From: Companilactobacillus keshanensis
Lineage (GTDB): Bacteria; Bacillota; Bacilli; Lactobacillales; Lactobacillaceae
Direction of reading: 5' to 3'
DNA length: 64,000 nt
NCBI RefSeq assembly: GCF_003946205.1
Contig: NZ_RHOS01000001.1
Span: 186,001 to 250,000 of the forward strand
Position 1 is the first letter of the stretch; every line of letters begins with the position of its first letter. Below the pieces are notes generated by a model. It saw only the letters and a program-made list of their open reading frames with translations, ran no database searches and had not been told where the DNA came from. The position numbers were made by a program, and so were the translations under genes. Positions 1 through 10,733 of this stretch are shown here, piece after piece.

Positions 1-1174
<1,174 letters not shown>

Positions 1175-1207
1175 TTCTACAAACATCATTATCGCCTTCA
1201 AAAACTT

Positions 1208-1282
1208 TTAGGCACTCAAAATGATGGTCCGCATAAGATGCGAGCCACAACAACATAAACTTTGAGTGTTAGTTAAAAGCAT
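1208..1282 (-). CDS. Cysteine-rich leader peptide (24 aa) of a transcription attenuator
   Basis: A 25-codon frame begins with ATG at 1282, 7 bases after a GGGAGG ribosome site, and reads MLLTNTQSLCCCGSH..., ending in TAA at 1208. Three consecutive TGT cysteine codons lie at 1247-1255. The leader RNA can fold a 10-bp stem (CACUCAAAGU with AUUUUGAGUG) around the Cys codons with an inner CGCAU/AUGCG hairpin. A stalled ribosome at the Cys codons would cover the 5' arm of that stem and free UCGCAUCUU (1235-1243) to pair with AAGGUGCGG (1168-1176), which would block the terminator. Codons, ribosome site and complementarities are seen; the mechanism is inferred by analogy with amino-acid leader attenuators such as trp and his. 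Confidence 0.75.
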   Translation of the reverse strand: MLLTNTQSLCCCGSHLMRTIILSA

Positions 1283-1315
1283 AAGAAGGCCTCCCGATGA
1301 ATTTATGTTTAGAAC

Positions 1316-1342
1316 ATTATAACAACCTTATCATTCTGTCAA
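1316..1342 (-). promoter_or_regulatory. Promoter of the cysteine leader / transsulfuration gene
   Basis: On the minus strand TTGACA (1342-1337) is followed after 15 bases by TATAAT (1321-1316). The spacer is short, but TG one base before TATAAT makes an extended -10. Transcription would begin about 25-30 bases before the leader ATG at 1282. Confidence 0.65.
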
Positions 1343-1354
1343 ATAAATAATATT

Positions 1355-1363
1355 TTATCCACA
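1355..1363 (+). other. Single perfect DnaA-box-like 9-mer
   Basis: TTATCCACA matches the DnaA box consensus TTATNCACA exactly and lies just upstream of the -35 of the cysteine leader promoter. It stands alone; no cluster of boxes is nearby, so this is not an origin. It may be chance in AT-rich DNA. Confidence 0.3.
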
Positions 1364-1638
1364 AATTTTTAACTAGTGTTACTTATTGTAAATAAGATCA
1401 AAAAGTAATAACATCTTTACACATTCCCAAATATTAAAGCTCTAAACAACACGTTAATCCTCCACTAAAGCGCTCCATATTTGAGACGTTTATTTTTTAG
1501 ATCAATTTATTCAAATAAAACTCAATTTTCATAGAAATAATAATTCATAAATTATAAAAATCCTTTACAAAAGCTGATGAAATAAGTATTTGGTTATTTG
1601 ATATGATTTAAATAGAAACTTTGGGAGGGAGGTATACT

Positions 1639-2430
1639 GTGAAAATCATTAAAAAGGTACTATTTAGTGCATTAATCGCTACTTCTACCCTCCTAACTTT
1701 GTCCACAAACACAGTTAATGCAGATACTACTTCTGCCACAGTTTCCTCCGATGGAACCAGCCGGGCTGCTAACGGTACAGTCGTTGATTCAAAGAATTCC
1801 ACAGTTTCGGTTACCGTTCTTTCTGGTATTTTAACTTTAGATGCCGTACCTGATTTTAGTTTCCGTGCCGTTGATGGTGCTACAGTTGGACTAAAATCCA
1901 ATACAACTGACAATACTAATAATACTAACAACGCCGCCACTGCTAATAATGGTGATAGCGATGGTAATAACACAGGATTACTTCAAGTAACTGATTCTCG
2001 TGTATCAATTAGTGGTACAACTAATGATGCAAGTAATACAATGGCCTCCGGATTTACTTTAGGGGCCAGCATTTCAAGTCTTGAACCATTTGATAGCAAG
2101 GACTCCCCCATTTCAGGATTCAGTTTAACACTAAATCCACAGGCCCTAGTTGACGATGCGGGTAACACTGTAAATATCTATCCGGATTTAGCCTTACTTT
2201 CAAATAAGGCCGTTATGTCTGACACCGATAAAGGCGATACAGATGTAATCAATTTAGATCCAGGAAAGTATCGACCTGGTGTAGTTTCGGCCAATTTTTC
2301 ACAGTTTACTGATGGCGCAAGTCTTTATCTACCAAAAGGCTCAGTTGCAAGTAGAACTAATGAACAAAAATATAATGCGGTAATTACTTGGACACTTACA
2401 CCGAAACCTCAAAATACAATTGCACCATAA
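1639..2430 (+). CDS. WxL-domain cell-surface protein
   Basis: A secreted protein of 263 aa that is expected to bind the cell wall peptidoglycan without covalent anchoring. The start is GTG at 1639, 6 bases after a GGGAGGGAGG ribosome site; the longer frame from TTG 1621 would run through that site. A signal peptide spans roughly residues 1-28 (KIIKKVLFSALIATSTLL, cleavage near NADT). The mature part has the WxL-family block GILTLDAVPDFSF and ends with the C-terminal WxL motif as ITWTLTPKP. The first WxL motif of the family, normally GW[TS]L, appears here as GFTL, so its tryptophan is lost. The Asn/Thr-rich stretch after residue 90 is low complexity. No DUF916 or LPxTG partner gene is adjacent, unlike typical WxL clusters. 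Confidence 0.8.
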   Translation: MKIIKKVLFSALIATSTLLTLSTNTVNADTTSATVSSDGTSRAANGTVVDSKNSTVSVTVLSGILTLDAVPDFSFRAVDGATVGLKSNTTDNTNNTNNAATANNGDSDGNNTGLLQVTDSRVSISGTTNDASNTMASGFTLGASISSLEPFDSKDSPISGFSLTLNPQALVDDAGNTVNIYPDLALLSNKAVMSDTDKGDTDVINLDPGKYRPGVVSANFSQFTDGASLYLPKGSVASRTNEQKYNAVITWTLTPKPQNTIAP

Positions 2431-2447
2431 AATAATAGATTTATCTA

Positions 2448-2475
2448 CCAGTTGAAATCCAACTGGTTTTTTTTT
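2448..2475 (+). terminator. Terminator after the WxL gene
   Basis: Stem CCAGTTG / CAACTGG with a 5-base loop followed by nine T. Confidence 0.85.
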
Positions 2476-2659
2476 ACTCTGAAATCCCTTTCAAATAATT
2501 ATTTCTTACAAATAAACTAACTTATCACAATTTTATTAGAATTTTATTAAAAAAATCGAGATTTTTAGAAATGTTTGTAGTAAGATAAGACCCTATAGTA
2601 GAGTTACAGTTGTTTACCAGCTGTGAACAGGGATTAAATACGAAAGGTGGTCCATATTT

Positions 2660-4036
2660 ATGGATAAGGAAAACAAAACGCTAAACCGTAGTTTATCGTC
2701 GCGTCAAATGCAGATGATTGCTCTTGGAGGAACTATTGGGGTTGGACTCTTCATGGGATCTGCCTCTACTATTAAATGGACCGGACCTTCAGTATTACTT
2801 GCTTATGCTTTTGCAGGTGTAATCTTATACATGGTTATGCGTGCTTTAGGGGAAATGATCTATGTTGATCCTTCAACTGGATCATTCGCAAAATTTGGAT
2901 CTGAATATATTCACCCAGTCGTTGGTTATTTAACAGCCTGGAGTAATGTTTTTCAATATCTTTGTGTTGGTATTAGTGAAGTTATCGCCGTCGGAACTTA
3001 CTTACAGTTCTGGTGGCCCAGCATGCCACAATGGATAGCAGGGGTTATCGTTGTCGTAACATTGTGTGCCGCTAATCTTACTTCTGTAAAAGCCTACGGT
3101 GAATTGGAATTCTGGTTTGCTTTAATTAAAGTTCTAACAATTATTTTTATGATTATTATGGGACTTTTGGTTATTATTTTCGGTGTCGGGAATCATGGTC
3201 AACCTGTTGGTATCAGTAACCTTTGGACAAACGGAGGTTTCTTCACTGGTGGTTTTAAAGGATTTGTCTTTGCACTATCAATCGTCGTTGGTTCATATCA
3301 AGGTATCGAAGTCATCGGTATTACGGCCGGTGAAGCTGAAGATCCACAAAAGAACATCGTCAAGGCCATCAGAACTATCGTTGGTAGAATCTTGATCTTT
3401 TATATTGGTGCAATTTTTGTTATCGTTTCGATCTATCCTTGGAACAAACTTGGTACGATCGGATCTCCATTTACCGAAACATTTGCTAAGGTCGGGATTA
3501 CTTTTGCAGCTGAAATCATTAACTTCGTTGTTTTAACGGCTGCACTATCCGGATGTAATTCAGGTATTTTTAGTTCTAGTAGAATGTTATATACATTGGG
3601 TATAGAGCATAATTTGCCAAAGGCTTTTACAAAATTATCAAGACATCATGTCCCATATTTACCAGTTCTAACAATTTCTGCCGGTATTTTGATTGGTTTG
3701 ATATTGAACTTTACATTGCCTGTCTTGTTCCATACATCAAGTAATGTCTTCGTCATTGTTTATAGTTCAAGTGTTTTACCTGGTATGGTTCCATGGTTTG
3801 TCATTCTCTTTAGTGAGTTAAAATTCAGAAAAGTTAACCAAGCACATATGGATGAACATCCTTTCAAAATGCCTTGGTATCCTTTCAGTAATTATTTTGC
3901 CATTATTTCACTATTAATAATTCTAGTTTTCATGTTCTTAAATCCTGAAACAACTGTTTCATTATTAGTAGGGGTAGTTTTCTTACTCGTCATGACGATT
4001 ATTTACTTCATAAGAGAAAAGTTGGCTAAGGCCTAA
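2660..4036 (+). CDS. Amino-acid permease (APC superfamily, AAT type)
   Basis: A 458-aa inner-membrane amino-acid/proton symporter. The N-terminus LSSRQMQMIALGGTIGVGLFMGSA is the typical first-helix signature of the AAT family (lysine, GABA, aromatic or D-Ser/D-Ala/Gly permeases), and about 12 hydrophobic segments follow. A conserved EAEDPQKNIVKAI stretch in the middle loop is also characteristic. The substrate cannot be told from the sequence. Ribosome site AAAGGTGG precedes ATG 2660. It stands alone between two terminators, so it is probably monocistronic. A 7-bp hairpin near 2610-2630 lies in its leader. Confidence 0.85.
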   Translation: MDKENKTLNRSLSSRQMQMIALGGTIGVGLFMGSASTIKWTGPSVLLAYAFAGVILYMVMRALGEMIYVDPSTGSFAKFGSEYIHPVVGYLTAWSNVFQYLCVGISEVIAVGTYLQFWWPSMPQWIAGVIVVVTLCAANLTSVKAYGELEFWFALIKVLTIIFMIIMGLLVIIFGVGNHGQPVGISNLWTNGGFFTGGFKGFVFALSIVVGSYQGIEVIGITAGEAEDPQKNIVKAIRTIVGRILIFYIGAIFVIVSIYPWNKLGTIGSPFTETFAKVGITFAAEIINFVVLTAALSGCNSGIFSSSRMLYTLGIEHNLPKAFTKLSRHHVPYLPVLTISAGILIGLILNFTLPVLFHTSSNVFVIVYSSSVLPGMVPWFVILFSELKFRKVNQAHMDEHPFKMPWYPFSNYFAIISLLIILVFMFLNPETTVSLLVGVVFLLVMTIIYFIREKLAKA

Positions 4037-4040
4037 TTGT

Positions 4041-4078
4041 AAAAGTGTTTGCGACTACCGTTGCAAACACTTTTTTCT
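4041..4078 (+). terminator. Terminator after the amino-acid permease
   Basis: Stem AAAAGTGTTTGC / GCAAACACTTTT followed by a T-rich run. Confidence 0.85.
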
Positions 4079-4162
4079 TTTCTGTTTAAAAAGTAGTTTC
4101 ACGAGCATTTTAAAAGTGTAACATGTTATGGTATATACAAATTTACTAAGGGGATCTATCAC

Positions 4163-5101
4163 ATGGAAGTGTTTTTTCAAAGTGTCCAAGGTATTTTCAT
4201 TATTATTGGTTTGATTGCTGTTGGTTACGTTCTGGCCCGAAGAAACTGGTTTACTGAAGATACAACTAAATTGATTGCTAAATTGGTTACGCAAATTGCT
4301 TTGCCAGCCTATATGATTTATACAATTACCAACGATTTTACAGCACATAAGTTGATTACTCTTTTACCGAATCTAGTCATCCCCTGTCTTTCAATGACTA
4401 TTTTGATCGGTGTTTCTGTTCTAATGATCCGACTATTGAAAATTGATCCAAAGCATCGAGGATTATTCTCTTCAATGTTTTTCAATTCCAATACCGTCTT
4501 TGTTGGTCTACCTGTGAATATGGCGCTGTTTGGTTCACAAAGTTTGCCTTATGTATTGGTTTATTACATGGCTAATACGACTTTCTTTTGGACCTTAGGA
4601 ACATATCTAATTCAAGTAGATGGTGAACAAAAGGGCTCTTTTAGTTTGAAAAAAACTTTAGGAAAACTTTTTTCTCCACCATTAATGGGTTTCATTATCG
4701 GTTTACTTTTAGTTATTTTTCACATTCAACTACCACATTTTCTTATGTCAGATTTTGAATATTTGGGCAATTTAACGATCCCCATGTCAATGATCTTTAT
4801 TGGTATTTCTATTGCTAATGCTGGATTAAGCAACTTAACATTACATCGTGAAAATGTTGGAGTATTGTTCGGACGCTTTATATGTGCACCGCTTTTGATG
4901 AGTGCTTTATTCATATTCATCCCCGGACCAGCTTTAATGAAACAAGTCTTCATTATCCAAGCCGCAATGCCTGTTATGACTAACGCACCCGTTGTTGCTA
5001 AACTTTATCACGCCGATTCTAACTATGCCGCAGTCATGGTAACCGAAACTACCTTAATGAGTCTGGTCGTTATTCCAGTTCTCATGATGATAATTAAGTA
5101 G
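4163..5101 (+). CDS. AEC-family transporter (auxin efflux carrier/malate permease type)
   Basis: A 312-aa membrane protein with about 10 hydrophobic segments. The N-terminal IFIIIGLIAVGYVLARRNWFTED and the middle FNSNTVFVGLPVNMALFG fit the AEC family, whose bacterial members include malate and malonate carriers. The C-terminal half has the family's AAMPVMTNAPVVAKLY stretch. ATG 4163 follows AAGGGG. The next gene begins 9 bases downstream, so the two are probably co-transcribed. The substrate is unknown; an organic acid is a reasonable guess. Confidence 0.8.
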   Translation: MEVFFQSVQGIFIIIGLIAVGYVLARRNWFTEDTTKLIAKLVTQIALPAYMIYTITNDFTAHKLITLLPNLVIPCLSMTILIGVSVLMIRLLKIDPKHRGLFSSMFFNSNTVFVGLPVNMALFGSQSLPYVLVYYMANTTFFWTLGTYLIQVDGEQKGSFSLKKTLGKLFSPPLMGFIIGLLLVIFHIQLPHFLMSDFEYLGNLTIPMSMIFIGISIANAGLSNLTLHRENVGVLFGRFICAPLLMSALFIFIPGPALMKQVFIIQAAMPVMTNAPVVAKLYHADSNYAAVMVTETTLMSLVVIPVLMMIIK

Positions 5102-5110
5102 GAACTATCT

Positions 5111-5776
5111 ATGGAAAAAGAATTCCCAATTTACGAGAGAACACTTATCGCTCAGCTGATGGCAATGACTTCTGGTGGCATTGATGCTTATTCATATCTG
5201 ACCCATGGACATGTCTTTGCCAGTATGCAAACTGGTAATTTAATTTTATTAGGCGTGAATATAATTGACGGTAAATTCTCCGTTATTTTAAGTTACCTAT
5301 TACCAATTTTGACATATTGCATCGCTGCGGTGATCACTAAATGGTTTCAACTTCACTTTCCTAAGGAATCTCGTATTGATCGTCAATCTTTGATTTTAAC
5401 TTTTGAATTATTTGTCTTCTTGATTGTCGCCATCATCAGCGACATTGTACCGTTAGACATAACGATCCTCATGATATCTTTCGCTATCTCAGCACAATTT
5501 GTTGAATTCAGTTCCTTGCACGGAATGCCTGTTAATACATTGATGATGTCAGGTAATATAAAAAAAGTCGGAATGTTAACAGTTGATGGTATTATCAATA
5601 AGAAGCCCAAGTCAATTCGTCGTGCTAAAAGGAGTTTATTATTGATATTAGCTTTCTTTATCGGCATCATAGTCAGTGCCTGGGCCGTTAAAATGTTCGA
5701 GCGTCAAGCCATTTTATTTGAAGTATTAATTTTGTTAATTGCCTTATTCGTAGTTCATTTTAACAATCAACATTAA
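5111..5776 (+). CDS. DUF1275 (YoaK-like) membrane protein
   Basis: A 221-aa protein with about six membrane segments. The early motif TSGGIDAYSYLTHGHVFASMQTGNL is the hallmark of the DUF1275/YoaK family, whose function is not established. It follows the AEC carrier by 9 bases and is probably translated from the same mRNA. The ribosome site is weak (GGAAC), consistent with coupling. A strong bidirectional hairpin ends the unit. Confidence 0.8.
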   Translation: MEKEFPIYERTLIAQLMAMTSGGIDAYSYLTHGHVFASMQTGNLILLGVNIIDGKFSVILSYLLPILTYCIAAVITKWFQLHFPKESRIDRQSLILTFELFVFLIVAIISDIVPLDITILMISFAISAQFVEFSSLHGMPVNTLMMSGNIKKVGMLTVDGIINKKPKSIRRAKRSLLLILAFFIGIIVSAWAVKMFERQAILFEVLILLIALFVVHFNNQH

Positions 5777-5821
5777 ATTAGAAATAAGCTTATATTGAAT
5801 TTAGAAATTAAAATTAAATTA

Positions 5822-5851
5822 AAAAGGAGCAGTCATTTGACTGCTCCTTTT
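5822..5851. terminator. Bidirectional terminator
   Basis: Stem AAAAGGAGCAGTCA / TGACTGCTCCTTTT between the convergent DUF1275 and GNAT genes. It just reaches the stop codon of the minus-strand gene. Confidence 0.8.
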
Positions 5852-6398
5852 AGTTTGCCATTGGTAATGAAACGGGAAGATTTAGTTTCTCGTATCCAAT
5901 ATTATAAACTTGTTTAACATTGCTGCTATTTAATACTTTAACCATGCCTGTTTCAACAAATCCCATCTTCTTGATGACATGTTGCATACCGAAGTTCTCA
6001 AGATGTGTATCAACTCTGATACCTTTGATAGTTGGATTAAGACTTAGTTCATCCAAAACAGCATTAAAAAGCTTTGTAGACAAACCTTCACCTCGATGGT
6101 TAGCTGACACTGCTACACGATGCAAAGCAACGTATTCGCCCTCTTGCGTCAACCATTGACCATCAAGTGTTTGATAACTCATATCTGGGCCAGAGATGGC
6201 AGAAATCGTTCCCAGGACTTCATCGTCTTCAACAAGAACATAGTTGTACCCATTATTAATATCGTGGACTAGGACATCCATATTCGGGTATTGTCCTCTC
6301 CATTGATTGATATTTTGGGCCGCCAGGTGGGCTTTCCCATCCAAGATTATTTGTTCAATTTGTGGTAGATCTCTCATTTCCGCATGACGTAACAACAT
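5850..6398 (-). CDS. GNAT-family N-acetyltransferase
   Basis: A 182-aa acetyl-CoA-dependent acyltransferase. The fold is recognisable from the core ALHRVAVSANHRGEGLSTKLFNAV, where the R/Q-x-x-G-x-G/A-like acetyl-CoA loop is HRGEGLS, and the later NFGMQHVIKKMGFVETG, the usual C-terminal GNAT strand and helix. The acceptor is unknown. The longest frame begins with GTG at 6407, but ATG 6398 is better spaced from AAGAAGTGAG, so ATG is preferred. It is a single-gene unit. Confidence 0.75.
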   Translation of the reverse strand: MLLRHAEMRDLPQIEQIILDGKAHLAAQNINQWRGQYPNMDVLVHDINNGYNYVLVEDDEVLGTISAISGPDMSYQTLDGQWLTQEGEYVALHRVAVSANHRGEGLSTKLFNAVLDELSLNPTIKGIRVDTHLENFGMQHVIKKMGFVETGMVKVLNSSNVKQVYNIGYEKLNLPVSLPMAN

Positions 6399-6591
6399 TA
6401 TTCTCACTTCTTTACAATTAATTTCTCCACTTTTTAACGCTTAGATACCTAAGCATTTAAATATCGATAAGTTAAGTTATAATACGTTTTCAAGTAACTG
6501 TCAAGTACTTAATTATTAAATATCTAACTATTAAGGATTGAAGTTTAAAAATCCCTATATTAACAGCCTATCCTAGCGTGCCATGTGATAT

Positions 6592-6630
6592 AATTGTTGA
6601 TATCAGACCTACAATGTGGAGGGTTATATG
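6592..6630 (+). promoter_or_regulatory. Extended -10 promoter and start site of the MarR gene
   Basis: TGATATAAT (TG, one base, TATAAT) lies about 30 bases upstream of the GGAGGG ribosome site. No good -35 is visible. A TGATAT direct repeat spans the -10 and could be an operator, but this is weak. Confidence 0.4.
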
Positions 6631-7059
6631 GAGGACAAAAAAGCTCAGGAGATAAATTATCTAATACATTCGATACTTTTTAATGAACAGAGATTATTCA
6701 ATGAGCAGTCAACAAATTTAGACTTAACAGTACAACAGGCTAGAACATTAGAATTGATTCAAAAAGATCCCGGTATGATCCAGCGTGAGATTGCCGACGC
6801 TCTAAGTATTCGGGATGCCAGCGTTTCTAGTATGCTAAAGAATCTTGAACGTGATGGTTACGTAAAACGACGTAAAGATCGCCGCAGTGATCGTAATAAA
6901 CGAATCTTTTTAACTGATAAAGGTGACGAGATCATCAAAGAGCTGGGGAATCTTTTTGAAGATGTCGAAAAGCAAATTGTTAAGCCACTCGAAAATAGTG
7001 AAACGAAAGACTTACTTGTACTTTTAAGAAAAATAGATGACGAGTTAAGTGAGGATTAA
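6628..7059 (+). CDS. MarR-family transcriptional regulator
   Basis: A 143-aa winged-helix DNA-binding protein. The HTH and wing are clear: IQREIADALSIRDASVSSMLKNL followed by ERDGYVKRRKDRRSDRNKRIFLT, with the Arg-rich wing typical of MarR. ATG 6628 sits 5 bases after GGAGGG; an in-frame GTG at 6616 overlaps that site and is rejected. No obvious target gene is linked; it faces away from the GNAT gene, so that divergent neighbour or its own promoter are the most likely targets. Confidence 0.85.
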   Translation: MEDKKAQEINYLIHSILFNEQRLFNEQSTNLDLTVQQARTLELIQKDPGMIQREIADALSIRDASVSSMLKNLERDGYVKRRKDRRSDRNKRIFLTDKGDEIIKELGNLFEDVEKQIVKPLENSETKDLLVLLRKIDDELSED

Positions 7060-7072
7060 TTGTTCCCGCTTT

Positions 7073-7136
7073 CCGCCTCCGGTTTTGAGTAATTCCACCT
7101 GTTGTGCGACCGGTTTCGTTACTCCAAACCTCCGGC
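7073..7136 (+). repeat. Small stem-loop element, copy 1 (after the MarR gene)
   Basis: Directly after the marR stop codon a stem of GGTTTTGAGTAA with TTACTCCAAACC encloses a 26-base loop containing CCACCTGTTGTGCGACCGG. The same loop core recurs after gatD at 40,207 inside a stem of different sequence. CTCCGG is also directly repeated at the two ends. The function is unknown; it could be a 3'-UTR RNA element or a small dispersed repeat. Confidence 0.5.
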
Positions 7137-7172
7137 TAAATAATTAGTTAAATTTAAATATTACTTTTATGT

Positions 7173-7211
7173 GACTATATTCCAGTGAAATCTCGGAATA
7201 TAGTCCTTTTT
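7173..7211 (+). terminator. Terminator downstream of the MarR gene
   Basis: Stem GACTATATTCC / GGAATATAGTC followed by CTTTTT. The stretch from here to 7318 holds no gene and no other clear signal. Confidence 0.8.
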
Positions 7212-7318
7212 AACGTAAAAAAATCCCTTCACAGCATCAGACATAATTCATCTGAAAACCATAAAGAGATCATAATATTATTTAAAAATTTAGTTAGAGG
7301 GTCCGGTTCACCAAAATT

Positions 7319-8842
<1,524 letters not shown>

Positions 8843-8851
8843 TTATAAGAT

Positions 8852-8880
8852 ATCATAGTCGATTTTTGTAGACTAGTCAA
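8852..8880 (-). promoter_or_regulatory. guaB promoter
   Basis: Minus-strand TTGACT, a 17-base spacer, then TATGAT. It lies about 55 bases upstream of the guaB start. I see no purine riboswitch core in the leader. Confidence 0.75.
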
Positions 8881-8904
8881 TTAAATGGTCTAGATAACCT
8901 TGAT

Positions 8905-8918
8905 AGTAAGCGGTTACT
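8905..8918 (+). promoter_or_regulatory. cre-like palindrome between guaB and the SMR pair
   Basis: AGTAAGCGGTTACT matches 12 of 14 positions of the CcpA consensus TGWAANCGNTNWCA, with both outermost bases wrong. It is also a 5-bp-arm palindrome. It could equally be another operator. Confidence 0.3.
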
Positions 8919-9019
8919 AACAGATGCCAAAGCGGTTCATTTTTATAGGTGTGTGCTAGAATAATCACAGTTACACTTTGCTATAACTAATTTTCTATTT
9001 TTTCTTCGAGGTGATCAAA

Positions 9020-9355
9020 ATGACTAAAAGTTGGTTTGAAATATTTATTGGCGCCTTACTCGAAGTAGTTTGGGTATCAGCTATGAAACATAATCATTCA
9101 TTGCTTTCCGCAATCATTGTTATCCTGATTTTGATACTAAGTTTTTATTTAATGGTCGATGCCAGCAAAAATATCCCTGCCGGGACTACCTACGCTGTTT
9201 ACGTTGGACTAGGATCATTATTCGTCGTTCTAGCAGGTGTATTAGTCTATCACGAGGCGTTTAACCTGACTAAGCTATGTTTTCTTATTCTATTAACAAT
9301 CGGCGTTATCGGGCTTAAGAGGGTCACTGACATAGAAGAAAGACAGGCACACTAG
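9020..9355 (+). CDS. SMR-family transporter subunit, YkkC-like
   Basis: A 111-aa four-helix small multidrug resistance protein that exports cations against the proton gradient. The membrane-embedded glutamate sits in GALLEVVWVSAMKHNHS, close to the LE/FEVVW..LKH pattern of YkkC and of guanidinium exporters (Gdx). ATG 9020 follows GAGGTGATC, a near-perfect ribosome site; the in-frame GTG at 9011 lies inside that site. The partner follows one base after the stop, so the two probably form a heterodimer as YkkC/YkkD do in Bacillus subtilis. I found no ykkC guanidine riboswitch core upstream. Confidence 0.8.
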   Translation: MTKSWFEIFIGALLEVVWVSAMKHNHSLLSAIIVILILILSFYLMVDASKNIPAGTTYAVYVGLGSLFVVLAGVLVYHEAFNLTKLCFLILLTIGVIGLKRVTDIEERQAH

Positions 9356-9356
9356 A

Positions 9357-9671
9357 ATGGATTGGATATTTTTATTATTGGCTGGATGTGGCGAAATGTC
9401 CGGGGTAACATCATTAGGGTATTATTCAAACACCAAAAATAAGGTTGCTTTAGGTGCCATGATAGTTTCATTTGTCTTCAGTTTTACATTTTTATACCTA
9501 TCTTTACAGACCATCCCTATGTCGATCGGATATTCGATCTGGACTGGTATCGGTGCCGCGGGTGGATCACTCATGAACATGTGGCTCTTTAACGAATCCA
9601 AAAGTTTTAAGAGATTCTTCTTCATATTCTTAATTATCATTTCAGTAATTGGTTTAAAATTTATTGGCTAG
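9357..9671 (+). CDS. SMR-family transporter subunit, YkkD-like
   Basis: A 104-aa four-helix SMR protein. LLLAGCGEMSGVTSLGYYS matches the YkkD pattern AGC.EM.GV with the conserved membrane glutamate, and the later YSIWTGIGAAGGSL is the usual SMR third-helix stretch. It is coupled to the YkkC-like gene and a terminator overlaps its stop codon. Substrate is unproven; toxic cations or guanidinium are possible. Confidence 0.8.
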   Translation: MDWIFLLLAGCGEMSGVTSLGYYSNTKNKVALGAMIVSFVFSFTFLYLSLQTIPMSIGYSIWTGIGAAGGSLMNMWLFNESKSFKRFFFIFLIIISVIGLKFIG

Positions 9672-9694
9672 GAAATTTATTTCCTAGCTTTTTT
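9667..9694 (+). terminator. Terminator after the SMR pair
   Basis: Stem GCTAGGAAA / TTTCCTAGC with a 4-base loop and six T; it includes the stop codon of the second gene. Confidence 0.85.
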
Positions 9695-9703
9695 ATTTAC
9701 TTT

Positions 9704-9744
9704 CGATAATTATTTATCGTTTATCGATAAATATATGCTATAAT
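9704..9744 (+). promoter_or_regulatory. Promoter with overlapping palindromes before the DUF2975 genes
   Basis: CGATAATTATTTATCG (9704-9719) and TTTATCGATAAA (9720-9731) are adjacent palindromic repeats of TTATCG, and TATAAT follows at 9739-9744. They cover the place of the -35 box, suiting repression by the XRE regulator encoded at the end of the operon. Confidence 0.5.
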
Positions 9745-9770
9745 CATTTCATAATACAAGGAGAATAACC

Positions 9771-10247
9771 ATGAAAAGGGAAACTATCTTTTTAAGACTC
9801 ACCATCTACGTAATGGCATTGATGATGTTAGCTATCTGCATTTTCATTATTCCGACTCATTTGATCAACGCTAATAATCTCATGCACAATTTGACATATA
9901 ATTTAATCTTCGGAATGGGCTTATATCTGACTGCCGTTTTATTCTTTATAGTCCTCTGGCAGGCCTTGAAACTATTACACTTGATAGATAAAAATGAAGC
10001 TTTTTCTAATTCATCAGTGTTAAATCTTAAAAACATTAAGATCTCAGCCTATCTGGCTTGTTTGATTTATATTTTGGAATCACCATTCTTCTACATGTTT
10101 GCGGATAAAGACGACGCTCCAGGTGTAGTTATTATCGGTATGGTCCTTGCCGGTGCTGCATTAGTTATTGCTCTTTTTGCAAGTATGTTGCAAAAATTAC
10201 TTACTCAAGCCATCAGGATAAAACAAGAAAACGATTTAACAATTTAG
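9771..10247 (+). CDS. DUF2975 membrane protein, copy 1
   Basis: A 158-aa protein with four hydrophobic segments. The family motif LLHLIDKNEAFSNSSVLNLKNIK sits between helices 2 and 3, as in DUF2975 proteins, which commonly neighbour a small YozG-type XRE regulator. It resembles the next gene in length, motif (IDxxxAFSNSS) and last residues (ENDLTI against ENELTI), so the two arose by duplication. ATG follows AAGGAG. Molecular function is unknown. Confidence 0.75.
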   Translation: MKRETIFLRLTIYVMALMMLAICIFIIPTHLINANNLMHNLTYNLIFGMGLYLTAVLFFIVLWQALKLLHLIDKNEAFSNSSVLNLKNIKISAYLACLIYILESPFFYMFADKDDAPGVVIIGMVLAGAALVIALFASMLQKLLTQAIRIKQENDLTI

Positions 10248-10256
10248 GAGGAAATT

Positions 10257-10733
10257 ATGAAAAAGCTAACGACATTTTTAAGATTATCACTATGCATCAT
10301 GCTTTTCTTTTTGACTTTGATCACAGTCTTCATGTTTCCAAATGTTCTATCGTTCATGATCCAAGTTAAAACTGCTCCATCACTTATTATTTTATTTGGG
10401 ATCGGAACTTATGCTTCGGCGATCGGAGCTTACACAATTATCTTTTTTGCCTGGCGACTACTGTATTTAATCGATCATGACAAGGCTTTCTCCAATTCCA
10501 GTTTGTTTTCTTTAAATAAAATCAAATGGATAGGATTTTCTATTGCCGTTATTTATATATTACTGATTCCCAGTGTTGTAACAATGGAAAATGCAGAATG
10601 CAATCCGCTATCAACCATTACAAATATTTTTCTAATTGGTCTAGGAGTAACAATTGGAATTTTTGCCAACGTTTTAGAGCGAATTTGTAATCATGTTGTC
10701 AAATTTGAAACGGAAAACGAGTTAACCATATGA
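10257..10733 (+). CDS. DUF2975 membrane protein, copy 2
   Basis: A paralogue of the preceding gene with the same 158-aa length and four membrane segments, and the motif LLYLIDHDKAFSNSSLFSL. Its AGGAGG ribosome site is strong, and it begins 9 bases after copy 1 ends. Its last codons overlap the start of the XRE gene by 4 bases, so the three genes form a tight operon. The two copies may assemble together. Confidence 0.75.
   Translation: MKKLTTFLRLSLCIMLFFLTLITVFMFPNVLSFMIQVKTAPSLIILFGIGTYASAIGAYTIIFFAWRLLYLIDHDKAFSNSSLFSLNKIKWIGFSIAVIYILLIPSVVTMENAECNPLSTITNIFLIGLGVTIGIFANVLERICNHVVKFETENELTI

Noticed and set aside
1355-1363. Replication origin suggested by TTATCCACA
   Set aside because: A single box with no cluster, no AT-rich unwinding array and no dnaA nearby.
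4094-4109. AGTTTCACGAGCATTT as a parS site
   Set aside because: Only about 10 of 16 positions match; GTTTCACG-like strings elsewhere (27100, 27770) are also too poor.
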